Positions 49,701-58,878 are shown, counted from the stretch's first letter. The stretch: 64,000 nt of DNA from Prorocentrum cordatum (GCA_963575745.1 CAUYUJ010001363.1:1-64000), one strand, 5' to 3'. Numbers and translations are program-made. The notes: generated by a model not told the origin, from the letters alone.

Positions 49701-50184
49701 CTGGCTGACAGCCGCGCTGCCCCCACTCCTCAGACCAGGGGCGGCCTTGCCAAGACCAGCCCTCGTAAGCACGCTGCCCGCCACCTCCCAACCCTCCGGA
49801 GGTGTAGCGTGCGTCCCGGGCGTCGGGCTCTGGTCGAGTGCCCTGCCCACTCATCCAGCCCCAGCCGCCACTGCGGCTCTCGCTGCTTTCCCAGCGCTGC
49901 GGGGTCCACCAAGGGACGTCGTCCCCCCAAGGGGCGCCGCCCCACCAACTGGATCCCCACGATCCGTCCCCACCCGCTCCGCGGGCTTCGGAGGCGCCGC
50001 CTCCCGAAGGAGCTTCTGGCTCGGCGCGCCGCGCCGTTGCCCCTGGGGCTGCCGCCCAAGGGTCCCAGTCATCAAACCACTGCTGCGTGGTGTCGTCACC
50101 CGCCGCAGCCGCGGCGGCCGCTCCCTGCGCCGCAGGGGCCGCGCCCTGCTCCGCAGGGGCACCCATAGTAGCCTCAAACTCCAT
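40735..50184 (-). CDS. Ty1/copia polyprotein with methyltransferase-like insert and second zinc knuckle
   Basis: 3149 residues, about twice a usual copia polyprotein; ATG at 50184, TGA at 40737-40735. Order: Trp/Gly-rich N-terminus; Gag-like helical region (about 200-400); CCHC knuckle CKRCGRLGHW...C (about 533-548); aspartic protease with VVDTACAKS (about 723); low-complexity linker; a C5-methyltransferase-like domain beginning VDVVEFFGGGSDVSR (about 1229) but with ELPGSS where PPC is expected (about 1285). Then integrase with HHCC finger and Asp 1578, Asp 1638, Glu 1674 (35 residues between the last two); RT with DVSSAFLQG (about 2219) and VHVDDC (about 2311); RNase H (about 2536-2600). A roughly 480-residue extension ends in a Lys/Gly repeat and a canonical CX2CX4HX4C knuckle (about 3109-3122). 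The frame is intact, so activity is possible. Confidence 0.95.
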   Translation of the reverse strand: MEFEATMGAPAEQGAAPAAQGAAAAAAAGDDTTQQWFDDWDPWAAAPGATARRAEPEAPSGGGASEARGAGGDGSWGSSWWGGAPWGDDVPWWTPQRWESSESRSGGWGWMSGQGTRPEPDARDARYTSGGLGGGGQRAYEGWSWQGRPWSEEWGQRGCQPGPTSPGTSTGWYWQDCPWSEEWGQSSWQPGSGGYCGSVRYEGSGPSGQERGDDKFVPEWDGKAVPLRTYERRVKIFELNTAILPERRGGRLLSRLKGDAEAKTENLDPETLARPDGVRVLLRYLHEKYDQQETLKVGTLVDEFVEKVSRNAGEDIMDFETRYEAKVRELEEAMEEPLNKHLKAHYFLKKLRVGGDKESQIITGAGNELVYEKLRDSAKACIPRVSMLRNRAAAPFNGANREYLNRNRRRLGKPLGRGGARKVHATENAEAEAEREGAEAEGPSTSAEEDDDDEEPDSEVDAGVDPNIAENELVPEELQAYLTENEVLMTQAKKARAEAEKARDFYRGPGGRASGGRGADSERIRKLKLTLPCKRCGRLGHWKDDPECPRAPGKASTAGKAAGAEGKGTWVVARAEEPAEREKEPAEPAHLDGVVLESQKPLSLLLPPSFHLGGTGGSSIEVGGANKDGKGNAGAKGNAGANVNGGAAGAQELRCEVECRCEGDCPGEVDNGVKITRFRSEEEEEAFPLCLSPPSSNLQAAAGHPMSVLVAETGDAVWLIVVDTACAKSVAGLRWYRRLAIYVRKNWGIELETVTEREPYRFGPGKTIYSSQALLLPMEWDGKGAVIRISLVEEDVPPLISGGALKALEAHIHMKEAEITLGALSKARHKLRELPSGHLAMAAVSYGPGGPGAGGQEAVSRCRAGAEIALYGRVRGSPYEAVRRALYTDGRPDDDDHDDDDDEAAAIESTAAPVGLGPVRRARASAIFGGPGTRARADAAMAPDCRAVSQRSCEGECGNSVGTHGMEGLVSGVVGGLPGAGGLHPSPEGGHPSKHLGDAEGRAGDAGHAATRLAEGPRGGRDRWSVEARASRKEGRDPSVGSGERRPSNNLTDGPHQYEVGAAAGGGRGAADTADTVERRRQKTGRAHPRRQAVRERRPSGGRMDPNGGTGGLEQDESCPEEGVNRSEDGREYGGGLRHWACRAVERFSGRAGDAPGAGSHASTQAAGGGKQGRGSARNRRLKGPTATAVRKACLGIASAWLLGVATLGAWLEEAGGGQWARHRWGTDRVDVVEFFGGGSDVSRIGSKNGWWCLRPWDAKCGADLAQESEQAEALGMLSDVRPRLVVVELPGSSVGGAQRGTHQSNADQQRQRAERRRQRSLMEFTRKAFEVQAENGGCALVRNESAIHAVEALPSVEVVKGGLCVRGVTGQPAWWATNCPEIAAVLRRECSVVHERRSGVNDKATSSTGRHSLALGVLRGLKRHLTRVEPERIGWRGRLPGTRPSGQGRSVHEGRATKLEPGPASYPTGLGETDSGNAIPQGITFKFPDTPMGKSLAQRMTPELRRNLRRLHLNTGHASPEDLARLVAKAGGSEVAVAAVAGAKALRCSSCAERPRARPPRPARLREDDLSFNEVVQADLFKIPDQCGTGWWFLLVQDVATGYCTIGLINAHSSEELWGQYERLWLCWAGPPDQFVTDNERGLVSGSFVDALSRSGTAYDPTAAYAPWQKGKVERKIQEAKNVMKKSIRHGAYFGIDEMQALAWETASALNHFPGQCGYSPSLLLFGQKMKLVGECWHEGKAVSYHPCVAEEGDPLARRLKIREHCQQSLIKTRSQELVRRAVAARSRGTPAEWKEGERVFFFRPYRTERGRRVNEPEWCGPALVFGRRNDNVWVQYGGKPFLAAPEHLRPLSPEEQHLAEDADLARSLDEIRQAMSREEFEDLTGLNAGPDELAAADGLVQGEASEQEREGPGDGGVVEVDPPAPGGTPREEARDEAQGSGLPRGVPRELERFITMPGWHVSDRGCPVRSLGEAWARVTLDARFPLEKWPLRTTCEKHGGEWRCTEHRVRWAQLTNPRELLRPAADRMLVVFEEEKKRQREPTLATVEGPAAVRRTGEAPSGASYQAHQVMTAYHRGTGSALLDRKTQDRELKWDEIAPKDHEAFQAAVEKEWDSWLRYKCVSVLEPEASQEVLRTVDRSRILGSDMKLKDKNAALRTPENDLPLKAKARLCVQGQHDPDAKLGTVKTDAPTVQRSGFHAFLQLSANLGWLSQLAIGDVSSAFLQGEPRQGQEPLYMRQPRGGLPGLEPGQLLKIEKGIYGLPDAPRAWFNTFRKAMVEEMGWKQLQLDVAFFCYYSGDRLAGMLIVHVDDCMLAHDGSAELRAKEARLRERFPFGSWTVVAQQAEGDVYTGRRIRVDGSCVEVGMPEFVVGRLEEVKVDRQAKGEDPVSPLAKAEFQSATGSLHWLASQYRLDKAYETNRFQKLQKAPTWSDARELNKCIRDVKASGGARLRIAPIKGRMGVGCWHDSSLYGNVSELIEGDEDLKRFDRHKVRSQAGAVVAAIDLDCLEQDELPISILDWRSRASHRVVTSTFSAETAARLEGHGMAYYMRALLCEATYGWSGTPVVEYGEDEMPLTLFTDCRSLYDHVKVEGNIPDDRHDAVWLAALKSLASCGPQRDEEKAGLRWLPSRWMISDGLTKGGLSERVREFMEQNRARVHEESAQAIRRSQTVKRPPGETSGQNRRPPVGLAGPGPGRLRKFVHTEKINRTLFVDAGLRAGTSAGTQLGISTSSVSVASAAVCAQADSALPARGAAGGRADAMDRGASGAGSDAGHRSGRRGKEAPRRGEEPTAQTTRSRSRGKGEEPPRRGEERRRLPAEPAEPAEPARVERRATPPKRTGCGDGGGPVCFTRRHLGGDGESIESYPSEHAALKTADHFMVFTQLEVDQLPNSEWSLWVSNFLRVAYPGALVPGKDSAEELAYRWNNVVHQDGLKYKRWTLVMDLLKTYPLAATYWQAAAQRRLMVSIPPPAASARDASARDSDSDSEYSSDEKRAAPEVGAKARAEVEHDERSCSARRARAEEDSEGDDGSSGRRSRRPPRARSPSPEAHVEEHKGGKGSKGDKGKKGKGSKGEKGKGTKGGKSKKGPLPGSIPSEVLNPNMCRLCFKEGHWGNQCPVYYQDGTPKEGPAPWGKPAEAPDTTAPK

Positions 50185-50265
50185 CCCACACCGTGGGCAA
50201 CCACACCGAGGCTACACCCGTCGCGACCCCCGCGACGGACACCGTGCCGTGGATCGAACCCGCTC

Positions 50266-50285
50266 GACAGTAGCTCCGCTACCAA
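50266..50285 (-). promoter_or_regulatory. Primer-binding-site candidate
   Basis: Immediately inside the 5' LTR the minus strand reads TTGGTAGCGGAGC. This resembles the complement of an initiator-Met tRNA 3' end (TGGTAGC...), the usual copia primer. About 100 bases separate the LTR from the ATG. Confidence 0.6.
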
Positions 50286-50430
50286 TGTCGATGTGAAGAT
50301 ATGTTGTTCCTCACGCGCAGGCGGGCAAGCAGCGCCCGGTATGTTGCCCTAAACAGCCCCTCCGACCTCTCGTCGGGGCCGCCAGGGCCGAAACGGCTGC
50401 GGGAGAGCATAGCAGGAGTCAACATCAACA
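50286..50430 (-). repeat. 5' LTR of the copia element
   Basis: 145 bp, TG...CA, direct repeat of 40366-40510. It should hold the element's promoter. I cannot place a TATA-like motif with confidence. Confidence 0.95.
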
Positions 50431-50790
50431 ATAACAAAGGGCCTGAATCAGCATGCGCTGTGATCCACACTCGCTCTGCCTGTGGACCTTCAGGGCGAGA
50501 CAAGCGAACGAAGACACTGACAAAAACGCAAAAACAGCTATACCGCCTCGAAATCCGTTCCTGTCACGTCTTGCAATCATAGTGTATCCAGTTAGATGCG
50601 GACTCAAATCTGCCTGATCAAGCCATGTTTCGTTGAGGAAGACGAGCGAGGGAGGAGAGGGAAATAAGGAAATACGTGCTTCTAGCTCTGTTGCCGAAAA
50701 TATAAAACCTTGAATGTTCACATGAAAAAATGGTGAAGTGACACAAATCGAAAGACACGGAACTGAATTCACGCAGCTCCTCGTCTTGAG
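50431..50790 (-). pseudogene. Second LINE: N-terminal half of the endonuclease
   Basis: FHVNIQGFIFSATELEARIS, SLVFLNETWLDQADLSPHL and MIARRDRNGFRGGIAVFA carry the Asn and Glu motifs of the AP-endonuclease fold. The frame runs into the copia LTR at 50430. It overlaps the end of the ORF1 frame by about 170 bases. Confidence 0.75.
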
Positions 50791-52249
50791 GCGAAAAGTA
50801 ATGGCTCTGAATGCCAATAAAAAATTCATCCAAACGCGATTGCCTCGGACTGGAGGGGGGAAACAAAGAAGGAGCAGGAGCAGGAGGCAGGGAGGCAGAA
50901 GGAAGAGAAGAAGGGCGCAGCCGCGCTGTATGCAAGAAGCTCTCACACGAACGAGGTCCTCGACGACGTAACCGCCGTTTCAAACCCGAGGTCCGCTCAC
51001 AAACGGCTTGGCCGTGGGCGGTGCGCAGTGCCAGTAAATCAAAAGCACTGGGTGAAGCAGACCCCCCAACTCCCTCAAGGAGTTTCAGGCGGGAGAAATC
51101 ACCCTTAAAAAAACCCTCCAGGTCGCCAGCTCCCTGCTCAAACACCGCGACACCGTCAACCGTGACGGACCTCTCCTGCCACTCGATCTTCGCGTCCTTG
51201 CCGGAATGCGCCTTCACGGGCTCTGCGGCCTTACGGAGGGCCCAATCTCTGGCGAGATTCACCTTCGACTTCGCCGGCTTGATCGAAATGGCTTTCCCCT
51301 CGGAAGTGAAGCGCTGGCCCTTCGCAGCGTTGAGGAAGATCGAATCGTCGTGCGAGGTGGAGAACTCGAGGGAAAAAACCTTCGTTTCCTTCTGGTTCGT
51401 TTTCAGGCCTGTGAAAAAGTGACCAACATTCCCAGAAGGCACGTTGGAGAACGACGCTGCGAACCTCTCAAGCGAATCCTTCCGGTTCTGTAGAATCTCC
51501 GAATCGAAGCCGATGAACGAGACCTGGCGGTTGGAAATGTCCAAAGCGTTGAGTAAAGTAAGCTGGCGCTTGCCAGAGCCGCCTCCCGCAAAAACTTCAA
51601 GAGATGCCATGCGACCACGAAGCTCAGCCATTTCGTCCCGGAGAGGGTCGACTGCCTCTGAGATCGACAGCTTGGTCTCGGCAGAGATCTGTGTGTGCAA
51701 CGCCTGTACAGAAGTGGTCATATGCTGATTCATGACACGAAGCATGCCGTAGATTGCCTTCTCTCCTGGCGAACTGTCCTCTGGCATGACTGGAAGCGCA
51801 AGTGCCGGCGGGGGGACGAAACCCACACCCGCACCCGGGGGGGCAAAACCCGCGCCCGGCCCGGGACTGCCACCCAAGGGGCCGGTCCCAGGTGCACCAC
51901 CAAGACTGCCACCCGGAGGGCCGGTCTTGGGAGCCGCATGCGCGCCACCCGCGGGGCCTTCGCATGCACTGGGACTGCCGCCCGCAAGGCCGGTCCCAGG
52001 AACGAAACTCGGCTCTGCGCTCCCTGCTCCGCTTCCCAAACCTGGGTAAGCAGGAGCGGGCTGGAACTGACCAGCCAAAAAGCCGCCGCCCGATTCGTCC
52101 ATCTGAATTGCCGTCTCTGCGCGTGCTCTGCGTTCAGGACTGAGAGCGGCTCTGACAGCGGCCTGCCGTTCGCGGGGCGCTCGCATAGGGTCACCTTTGC
52201 CCTTGTCGAACGCAGGCTTCTGCACCCCACTAGAAGAACTTCCAGACAT
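50618..52249 (-). CDS. Second LINE: ORF1 protein
   Basis: ATG at 52249 (MSGSSSSGVQKP); the frame is open a little further, to a GTG at 52375. About 543 residues to TGA at 50620-50618. The first 200 residues are Gly/Pro/Ala-rich with repeated TGPPGGS-like units. Residues about 215-265 form a short coiled coil (ISEAVDPLRDEMAELRGRMA). It is followed by a compact region (LDISNRQVSFIGFDSEILQ; NVGHFFTGLKTNQKETK) that could be an RRM-like nucleic-acid-binding fold as in LINE ORF1. The last about 100 residues are Arg/Ser/Pro-rich and overlap the endonuclease frame. Confidence 0.65.
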   Translation of the reverse strand: MSGSSSSGVQKPAFDKGKGDPMRAPRERQAAVRAALSPERRARAETAIQMDESGGGFLAGQFQPAPAYPGLGSGAGSAEPSFVPGTGLAGGSPSACEGPAGGAHAAPKTGPPGGSLGGAPGTGPLGGSPGPGAGFAPPGAGVGFVPPPALALPVMPEDSSPGEKAIYGMLRVMNQHMTTSVQALHTQISAETKLSISEAVDPLRDEMAELRGRMASLEVFAGGGSGKRQLTLLNALDISNRQVSFIGFDSEILQNRKDSLERFAASFSNVPSGNVGHFFTGLKTNQKETKVFSLEFSTSHDDSIFLNAAKGQRFTSEGKAISIKPAKSKVNLARDWALRKAAEPVKAHSGKDAKIEWQERSVTVDGVAVFEQGAGDLEGFFKGDFSRLKLLEGVGGSASPSAFDLLALRTAHGQAVCERTSGLKRRLRRRGPRSCESFLHTARLRPSSLPSASLPPAPAPSLFPPSSPRQSRLDEFFIGIQSHYFSPQDEELREFSSVSFDLCHFTIFSCEHSRFYIFGNRARSTYFLISLSSLARLPQRNMA

Positions 52250-53729
52250 GGCTGACTGAGGGAATAAGTACAGTGAGAATAATAAAAAAACTGTGGTGGT
52301 AGACCGCCCCGGCGACAGGCGAAGATAGACTGCTCCATATGAACAGTTTGGCTTGGTAGCTTCAGCTCGTGCCACACATAATCTAAGAAATACTATTCAT
52401 GCGTTTGTCTTCAACCTTTCCTAAATAAATATCTGTCCAGCGCAACAGGAATTTGATCCAAAATCGCGTAACTATTTTTGCTGGGTTTTCCGGCCGCAGT
52501 GTGGGGTCTCAGACTTCAGACAAAATGGCATCTGCTGCAAGTGCTAAGGTTATACACGAAAATACGCGACCAATATGGCTTAGCTCGCCCATTTGAGTCA
52601 ATTGAGAAGATTACTTTAATTTTTGCTGTTCGAAATCAGCCATTTTGATTGGATGAGCGGCTGTCTTCATGATCTCGTCGCCCGCTCCATCAATTTATCC
52701 CATTTGCTTGAATCATTATTTGACATGGGAAGTGTAAATTGCTTGGCATTTCCCATCTTGGTCCGATTCCGGAGGCGACAAAAAATCATCATGGATGTTC
52801 TGCATTGTATGTATCTCAAAATTCGAATCGACCATTACAATGTGTGCCGATCCTGTGGTGGGTTGGGCTACTCCTGTTGGCTGGTGGCGTCGCGGCTCAC
52901 CACCGAAGTCTAGCATGCCAAAGTTTGCAGGCAGATGCGTATCATTTTGAGGTAATTGTTGTGATTGTTATTGTCGGTGCGATGGGGTTCGATGCGCGAT
53001 GAGGTCTCGCATGGTATGTGAAAGTTCAATCGAACTTTTAGCAGTTTGGACATAGCGACACACACGCCCACGAAAACCGACCCGGACCCAATGCCGCAGT
53101 CCAACGCATAATGCGTTCTTGCATTTCTCTAGTGAGGTATCCTCTTCTCGAAACTGATGGGGAAAAAAACAAAGACTTCGCAGAGCCTCGCAAAGTGCTA
53201 AAAATGTATCCTGGATGCGGTTGGAATCAGCGCCCCAGCCGGCAATATCAAATCATGACCATTTAGCGAATGATTTGGCCTAGCCGATCCAGAATTGGGT
53301 GCGTTCCATCATCACCTGATGCAGCCCAGATGATGGAGAGCAATGCGAAAAACCATTATTGTTGTCGACGCGCATCAACCATTACATCATTTGTGCTCGT
53401 CCCTGGTAATAGTCGGTCCAAGAACCGCAGTAGAACATTTACAAACGGTAAGGCTTCGCGGTGAAGCAGAAGGTGCGAGAACAATGGAAATCCCAAATGG
53501 GCACCCATTTGTGGAAAAGGTTTGCTGTCGTAGGTCGTCTGCATTTTCATCCAAGTCACTCATTTCGCCAATAACACATGCGAGAATTCTGTGATGTCCT
53601 TGTCCCAACGCAGCGGGAGTGGCGGAAAGATGAGGTGGCAATCCAATTGTGGTATCCCCATGTTGGTTTGCTATACTGGGTGGGCTTTTTGGGTTCCATA
53701 ATTTGACCACCCAAAGTGCTACTGCCGTG
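52250..53729. other. Lower-GC stretch without a supported gene
   Basis: Presumed LINE 5' UTR near 52250-52380, then AT-richer unique-looking sequence. Short frames exist on both strands but none shows motifs or length worth calling. Confidence 0.35.
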
Positions 53730-54792
53730 CGTCATCGTCGGGGGGCAGCGCCATTGCCAAGGAGCTGGCGGGGAAGGGCGCAACCGTCGTCAAGGACTTG
53801 AGGGGCAAAAACATTATCTCCAATTGGAATAGGTGGATGTAGGTGGCTGCGGAAGAAAAGGAAAGGCGGGCGGAGACGCACCGTAGGCGATACGATTGTG
53901 TCGACGACCGTCTCGTAGAACAACGTAGTCCTGGACGGGGCAGGCAGGGGCACTTGCAAAGCCCGTCGGTCTTGAAATGCCAAGTTTCATGAAGATGTTA
54001 CCGTTTGTTCTCAGGAACAAGGTGGGCTTAGATTGTTGGCTTCCCCAATGCGGATGCCACGAACAAGAGACACCCCATACCTCGTAATTTACATAGCCGG
54101 CACTGCCAATACATAACCAACCGTGGTGTTGTCGCACTCGCACTTGCAAGCGCCCATTGTAAGTACTACTATTGCAATATGGGCTGTAGTCGGTGTAGGT
54201 GGTGCTGGAGGTCGTGCTGCAAATGCCGATGCCGCTGTAGAGCCCGTCCCAGGAATAGCTCCATCAATTGGAAACCCTGATCTTTCCAAATTTCTCAGCA
54301 TTGCCACAGCCCGCCCCCGTGTGATCGGCGGTCCTGAATTATTCGGTGTTCGATGCTGCGGGAAATAGAACATCAATGTTGTCGGAAGTGGCGTCGGAAT
54401 AGGGTATTGATCGTGCCCATTGCTCAGTGTAATGCGTATATGTCTATCTTCCCAAACACACGCACGTAATTGCATGCATGATCAGCCGTGTAAGACCTCG
54501 AAACATATGCGTATTTACATGTGTCCCTGCCCAAGGGACCCAATCGAACGGGGGACTCGAATCCTGGTGGTCCGTGGTGGGGAAGCGGATGTACACCCAC
54601 GATGCGATATAGCATTTCCATTTTTGTGGTATGCGCTAGGCCCGCAAACTCTTGTAAAGCAGGCCGCCCGTGGGCTCGAATGTGGTCCAACAAGTTGTGC
54701 CTTTGCCGATCCGCCGCCATCCGCAAGCCGTAATTGCCCCCAAACCGCAGGCAATCGAGAAACACCAACGCCCTAACTAAACTTCCGGCCAT
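53730..54792 (-). pseudogene. Minus-strand hypothetical coding relic with several slips
   Basis: Readable pieces in order: FLDCLRFGGNYGLRMAADRQ (from 54792), FESPVRLGPLGRDTCKYAY, GRAVAMLRNLERSGFPIDGA in another frame, VGYVLAVPAM, then YEVWGVSCSWHPHWGSQQSK and LGISRPTGFASAPACPVQDY. The composition resembles the 22.9-24.2 kb relics. No family recognised. Confidence 0.3.
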
Positions 54793-55679
54793 TATGCCAA
54801 ATTGCTGAACGAATGGCCCAAGTTTAATTACCTAAACCCATCCGGAAAGCTATGCATATGGCGTCTTTTACGGCTCTAAAGAAACCGAGCACCAACGTCA
54901 GGGGAATTTCATCCGCGGATTCTTTCCGCCGATTGGTCGCTAAAATTTTGGCCAAGCAATACCAAGCAGCTCTCAGAGCAGCAATTTCACCATTGAATTT
55001 CGGATTATGCAAAACAAGTGGCACAAATGCAGCGGTGCATTTTTGAGATACATGTCAGGTGCGCATCCCCAGAAAATCTTATGAGCATTGATGGGGTGGG
55101 AGCATTTGATCACGTCAGCAGGGCAAACATTTTCGAGCAGCTCATGGCCTAGCCAGAACTACATGCAATATTGCGATTGGTCAGACAATTGTATGGCCAT
55201 ATCCCATATTGAAATGCAATTCTTCCCTGGGGCCGTGCAATATCTGCGTTTTGAGCCGCCGCCAATGGGTGGGCAAGCGTGGGAGGCGTGGTGCGTGGGA
55301 TGTGGTTCAATTTGGGCACCGCACAGAAAACCAGTAGCAACCACGCGGCCTGCAACGAAGAAAGCTTTGGGAAATTAGTGAAACAGCTTCAACCTTGCAT
55401 CAAACAGTGCAAGCCCAAATTTACTCACGCAGTCGGTGGTCCGGAACGGCGATCCCAATACTTTCATTTTTCTTTCCGGCAACTGTTTATCCGATAGTCA
55501 GCGTCGAACGCACGGGGAAATCTTCAGGGCATGGTGCCAGCATCGTGCCCCATATAACAAGTTTGTTAACGCTTATACGGAACATGTCCCATAATATTGT
55601 TATATATACCAAGAGTCAGCACAACAATCGGACTCGCAGACAATGTAAATGTCTTACGAACATTTGCAAACATATTTGG
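54793..55679. other. No gene recognised
   Basis: AT-richer sequence with only short frames. Confidence 0.3.
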
Positions 55680-55888
55680 GGGCGACACAGGTTTCAATAA
55701 CAGAACACAGGTTTCAACAACCCAGCAGGGGTTTCAATAACGGTCAACACTGGTTTCAATAACAACTGACACTGGTTTCAATAACAACTAACATTGGTTT
55801 CAACATCAAGCACCACTAGTTTCAATAACAGCTACCACTGGTTTCAATAACAACCAGACATTGGTTTCAATAACAATCGGCACAGGAG
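55680..55888. repeat. Nine-unit GTTTCAATAAC minisatellite
   Basis: GTTTCAATAAC (variants GTTTCAACAAC, GTTTCAACATC) recurs nine times at about 22-27-base steps, usually preceded by CACTG or ACATTG. The intervals between units are similar to each other, so this is a decayed tandem repeat. Confidence 0.85.
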
Positions 55889-56363
55889 GGTGAGGAAGAG
55901 GAGGACAGGAAGGAAAAGCAGCCATTCAAATTATAGAACCTCCAAGTCCGCTACCGGACAAGAATGCTCACGCAGACTACGTGCCAAATCACCTCCGGAA
56001 CTCAGTACACACCTTGTCACCGCTGTTTGAGGAGCAATCCACCTTCGTTGCAATCAAACCCACGCCGCGGCGAATATGTGGATGTAGTTCTGCGGTGCGC
56101 GTGCGTGCGAGGCCAGGTGCTACATACAACAATTGGTTGCCCCCCCCCAATCTACCATAAACTTGCCCATAAGCATTACAACGTGGCTACTGGGCTGCGT
56201 ATGTCAGAGGCAGCCCAGTAGCCACGTTGATCTTAGCTATCACGATACCGAGCCGCATATTGCAAGACGGTGCTTCGACAGACGTTTCAATAAGAATGCT
56301 ACCTGCCTCCACCCCAATGCTTCGTCCTTCACCTTCTTTCCGTAGCTGTTTGGGCCCGCGAAG
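55889..56363. other. No gene; contains a strong hairpin
   Basis: Unassigned sequence apart from the inverted repeat at 56179-56229. Confidence 0.35.
56179..56229. repeat. Perfect 20-bp inverted repeat with 11-base loop
   Basis: Arms CAACGTGGCTACTGGGCTGC (56179-56198) and its exact complement (56210-56229) enclose 11 bases. The function is unknown; it could be a terminator-like hairpin, a foldback remnant or a small-RNA precursor. Confidence 0.85.
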
Positions 56364-56644
56364 GTGAACTTTCAATCTCCGAAAGCTTTTTCCATTTCCC
56401 TTAGGTGTGCTCACCGCCGTGTGCGTACAATCCACGCGAAAGCATTGTATCTTTTGTTCATTACGTATGCCGCTGCCCCAGACCGGGACGCAATGAAACC
56501 CTTCCTACGGGCCAACCCTGGAATTACGGACGGGGCGCACAAGGAGGTCTTCACGAAGGGTATTGATATTGAAAAGAAGACCAGATACCTAACCGAGAAA
56601 CCTTGGATTGCAGAGGAAGAGTACAATGCCATGCGCGAGTGGCA

Positions 56645-56648
<4 letters not shown>
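56364..56648 (+). CDS. Short hypothetical frame ending at a TAG repeat
   Basis: The last 60 residues (DRDAMKPFLRANPGITDGAH; EVFTKGIDIEKKTRYLTEKP; WIAEEEYNAMREWQ) look like real protein. The frame ends at the first TAG of the (AGT)n tract. There is no recognised domain. It could be the 3' exon of a larger gene. Confidence 0.3.
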
Positions 56649-57294
<646 letters not shown>

Positions 57295-57480
57295 TAAGAC
57301 AGAGGAGGAGGAGGAGGAGGAGGAGGAGGAGGAGGAGGAGGAGGAGGAGGAGGAGGAGGAGGAGGGGGAGGACGAGGAGGGGGAGGAGAAGGAAAGGAGG
57401 AAGAGGACGAGGAGGGGAGGAGAAGGAGAGGAGGAGGAGGAGGAGAGGAGGAGGAGGAGGAGGAGGAGAAGGAGTAGGGA
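57295..57480. repeat. (GAG)n tract
   Basis: Pure GAG for about 70 bases, then interrupted GAG/GGA. Confidence 0.95.
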
Positions 57481-58288
57481 GAAGGCGGGGACGAGGGGGA
57501 GAGGAAGAGGGAATCGAGAAGGAGGGCAGACGAGGGAGGACGCCCGACAGTAAACGAGCGGACCCCTGCCGACTGTAAGGCGAGCGCAGCGGCACCGACT
57601 TTTCCTGCACTGTGAGTCTTGGCCAAGCAGCGCTCCCGCGCTTGCCGGAGAGGGAAGGGGGGTTCGACAGGGGCGACTGGCCCGGGGGGGGGAGAATGAC
57701 TGGGAATCAGACACATCGCCGACAGAACAGGTCCCTGGCGGCCGTTCAGGACGAACCAGGCACCCCTGGAATGCCCTCGCCGAGGCGCAGCCTCTGAAAG
57801 GCATGCGGCGAAGCGCAGCCGCTGGAATGCATCCCGAGGCCGGAGAAGCTGCCGGGACCGACGAAAACGCCCGAAAACCTCGAGCCCTGAGCCCCGAAGA
57901 CCCCTCCCTGGTTGGGTGTTGTTAGAAGTGCCCCTGGCCCCTGGCCCAAGGTGCCCCCAGGATTTCCAAGGGGCCCCGCGGCCCCCAGAGCACCCCTCAA
58001 GAGGCCCAGGGGGTCCCAGGGGCTCCAACATGGAGCGAAAAGCTGGGGGGCACCTTGGGTCAGGGGCACCTTCAGCAACCCCCGACCTGGGCCAGCCCCC
58101 TGCCCCCACTGCTGCTGACCCCGTTGAGGCCACCGCGCGCGGCTGCCGCGTGTGCAGGCGTGCCCCGAGCTCTCGGTCTGCGTGGCGGGCACCCGTGCCC
58201 ATCCCCGCCCTGCGCCGGCCCGCTCCTGATCGCGCCCCAGGTATCCCCAGCGGCGCCCTTCCAGTGGAGTCTAGATGGAGGTCGTGAG
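57481..58288. other. GC-rich stretch, no supported gene
   Basis: 57900-58080 contains GCCCAGGGGG/CCAAGG phrases of the degenerate repeat family. The long minus-strand frame over 56820-58202 is carried by the flanking triplet repeats. Confidence 0.4.
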
Positions 58289-58847
58289 GGCTCTTCCCCG
58301 CCTCCTCCTCCTCCTCCTCCTCCTGCTCCTTTTTCTTCTGCTTCTTTTTCTTCTTCTTCTCCTCCTCCTCCTCCTCCTCCTCCTCAACCTCCTCCTCCTC
58401 CTCCTCCTCCTCCTCTCCTCATGGTCCTCCTCGTCCTCCTCCTCCCCTCCTCCTCCTCCTCCTCCTCCTCCTCCTCCTCCTCCCCCTCCTCTCCTCCTCC
58501 TCCTCCTCCTCCTCCTCTCCTGTTCCTTTTCCTCCTCCTCCTCTCCTCTTCATATTCTTCTTCTCCTCCTCCTCCTCCTCCTCCACCACCTCCTCCTCCT
58601 CGTCTCCTCCTCCTCTTCCCCCTCTCTCCTCCTCCTCCTCCTCCTCCTCCTCCTCCTCCTCCTTGTTCTTCCTCTTCTTCTCCTCCTCCTTCTCCTCCTC
58701 CTCCTCCTCATCCTGGTCCTCCTCCTCCTCGTCCTCCTCCACCACCTCCTCCTTCTCCTCCTCCCTCCTCCCTCCTCCTCCTCCTCCTCCCCCCCTCCTC
58801 CTCCTCTCCTCTTCCTCCTTCTCCTCCTCCATCTCCTCCTCTCCCTC

Positions 58848-58878
<31 letters not shown>

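Larger units (their letters stand above)
40366..50430 (-). mobile_element. Complete Ty1/copia-type LTR retrotransposon, 10,065 bp
   Basis: Two 145-bp direct LTRs differ at five positions (96.6 percent identity by direct count), start TG and end CA. They are flanked by the perfect 5-bp duplication ATAAC (40361-40365 and 50431-50435). The element reads on the minus strand: 5' LTR, tRNA-primer-like site, one uninterrupted 3149-residue polyprotein, purine tract, 3' LTR. Integrase precedes RT, the copia order. It is inserted in the endonuclease of the second LINE. It has no copy of the 12-bp repeat of the 16.5-kb element. Confidence 0.95.
37834..52249 (-). mobile_element. Second non-LTR retrotransposon (LINE), interrupted by a copia element
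   Basis: On the minus strand: ORF1 (52249-50618), N-terminal half of the endonuclease (about 50790-50431), the copia insertion (50430-40366), the rest of the endonuclease (40365 to about 39873), a linker, and RT (39118-37834). The two endonuclease halves are consecutive parts of one domain, and ATAAC is duplicated at the break, so the LINE was there first. Stops (TAG, TAG, TAA between 39330 and 39125) and slips show decay. No SL relic is visible at its 5' side. Confidence 0.75.

Noticed and set aside
55680-55888. CRISPR array because of GTTTCAAT repeats
   Set aside because: The repeat core is 11 bases, the intervals are about 12-15 bases and resemble each other, and the host is a eukaryote.
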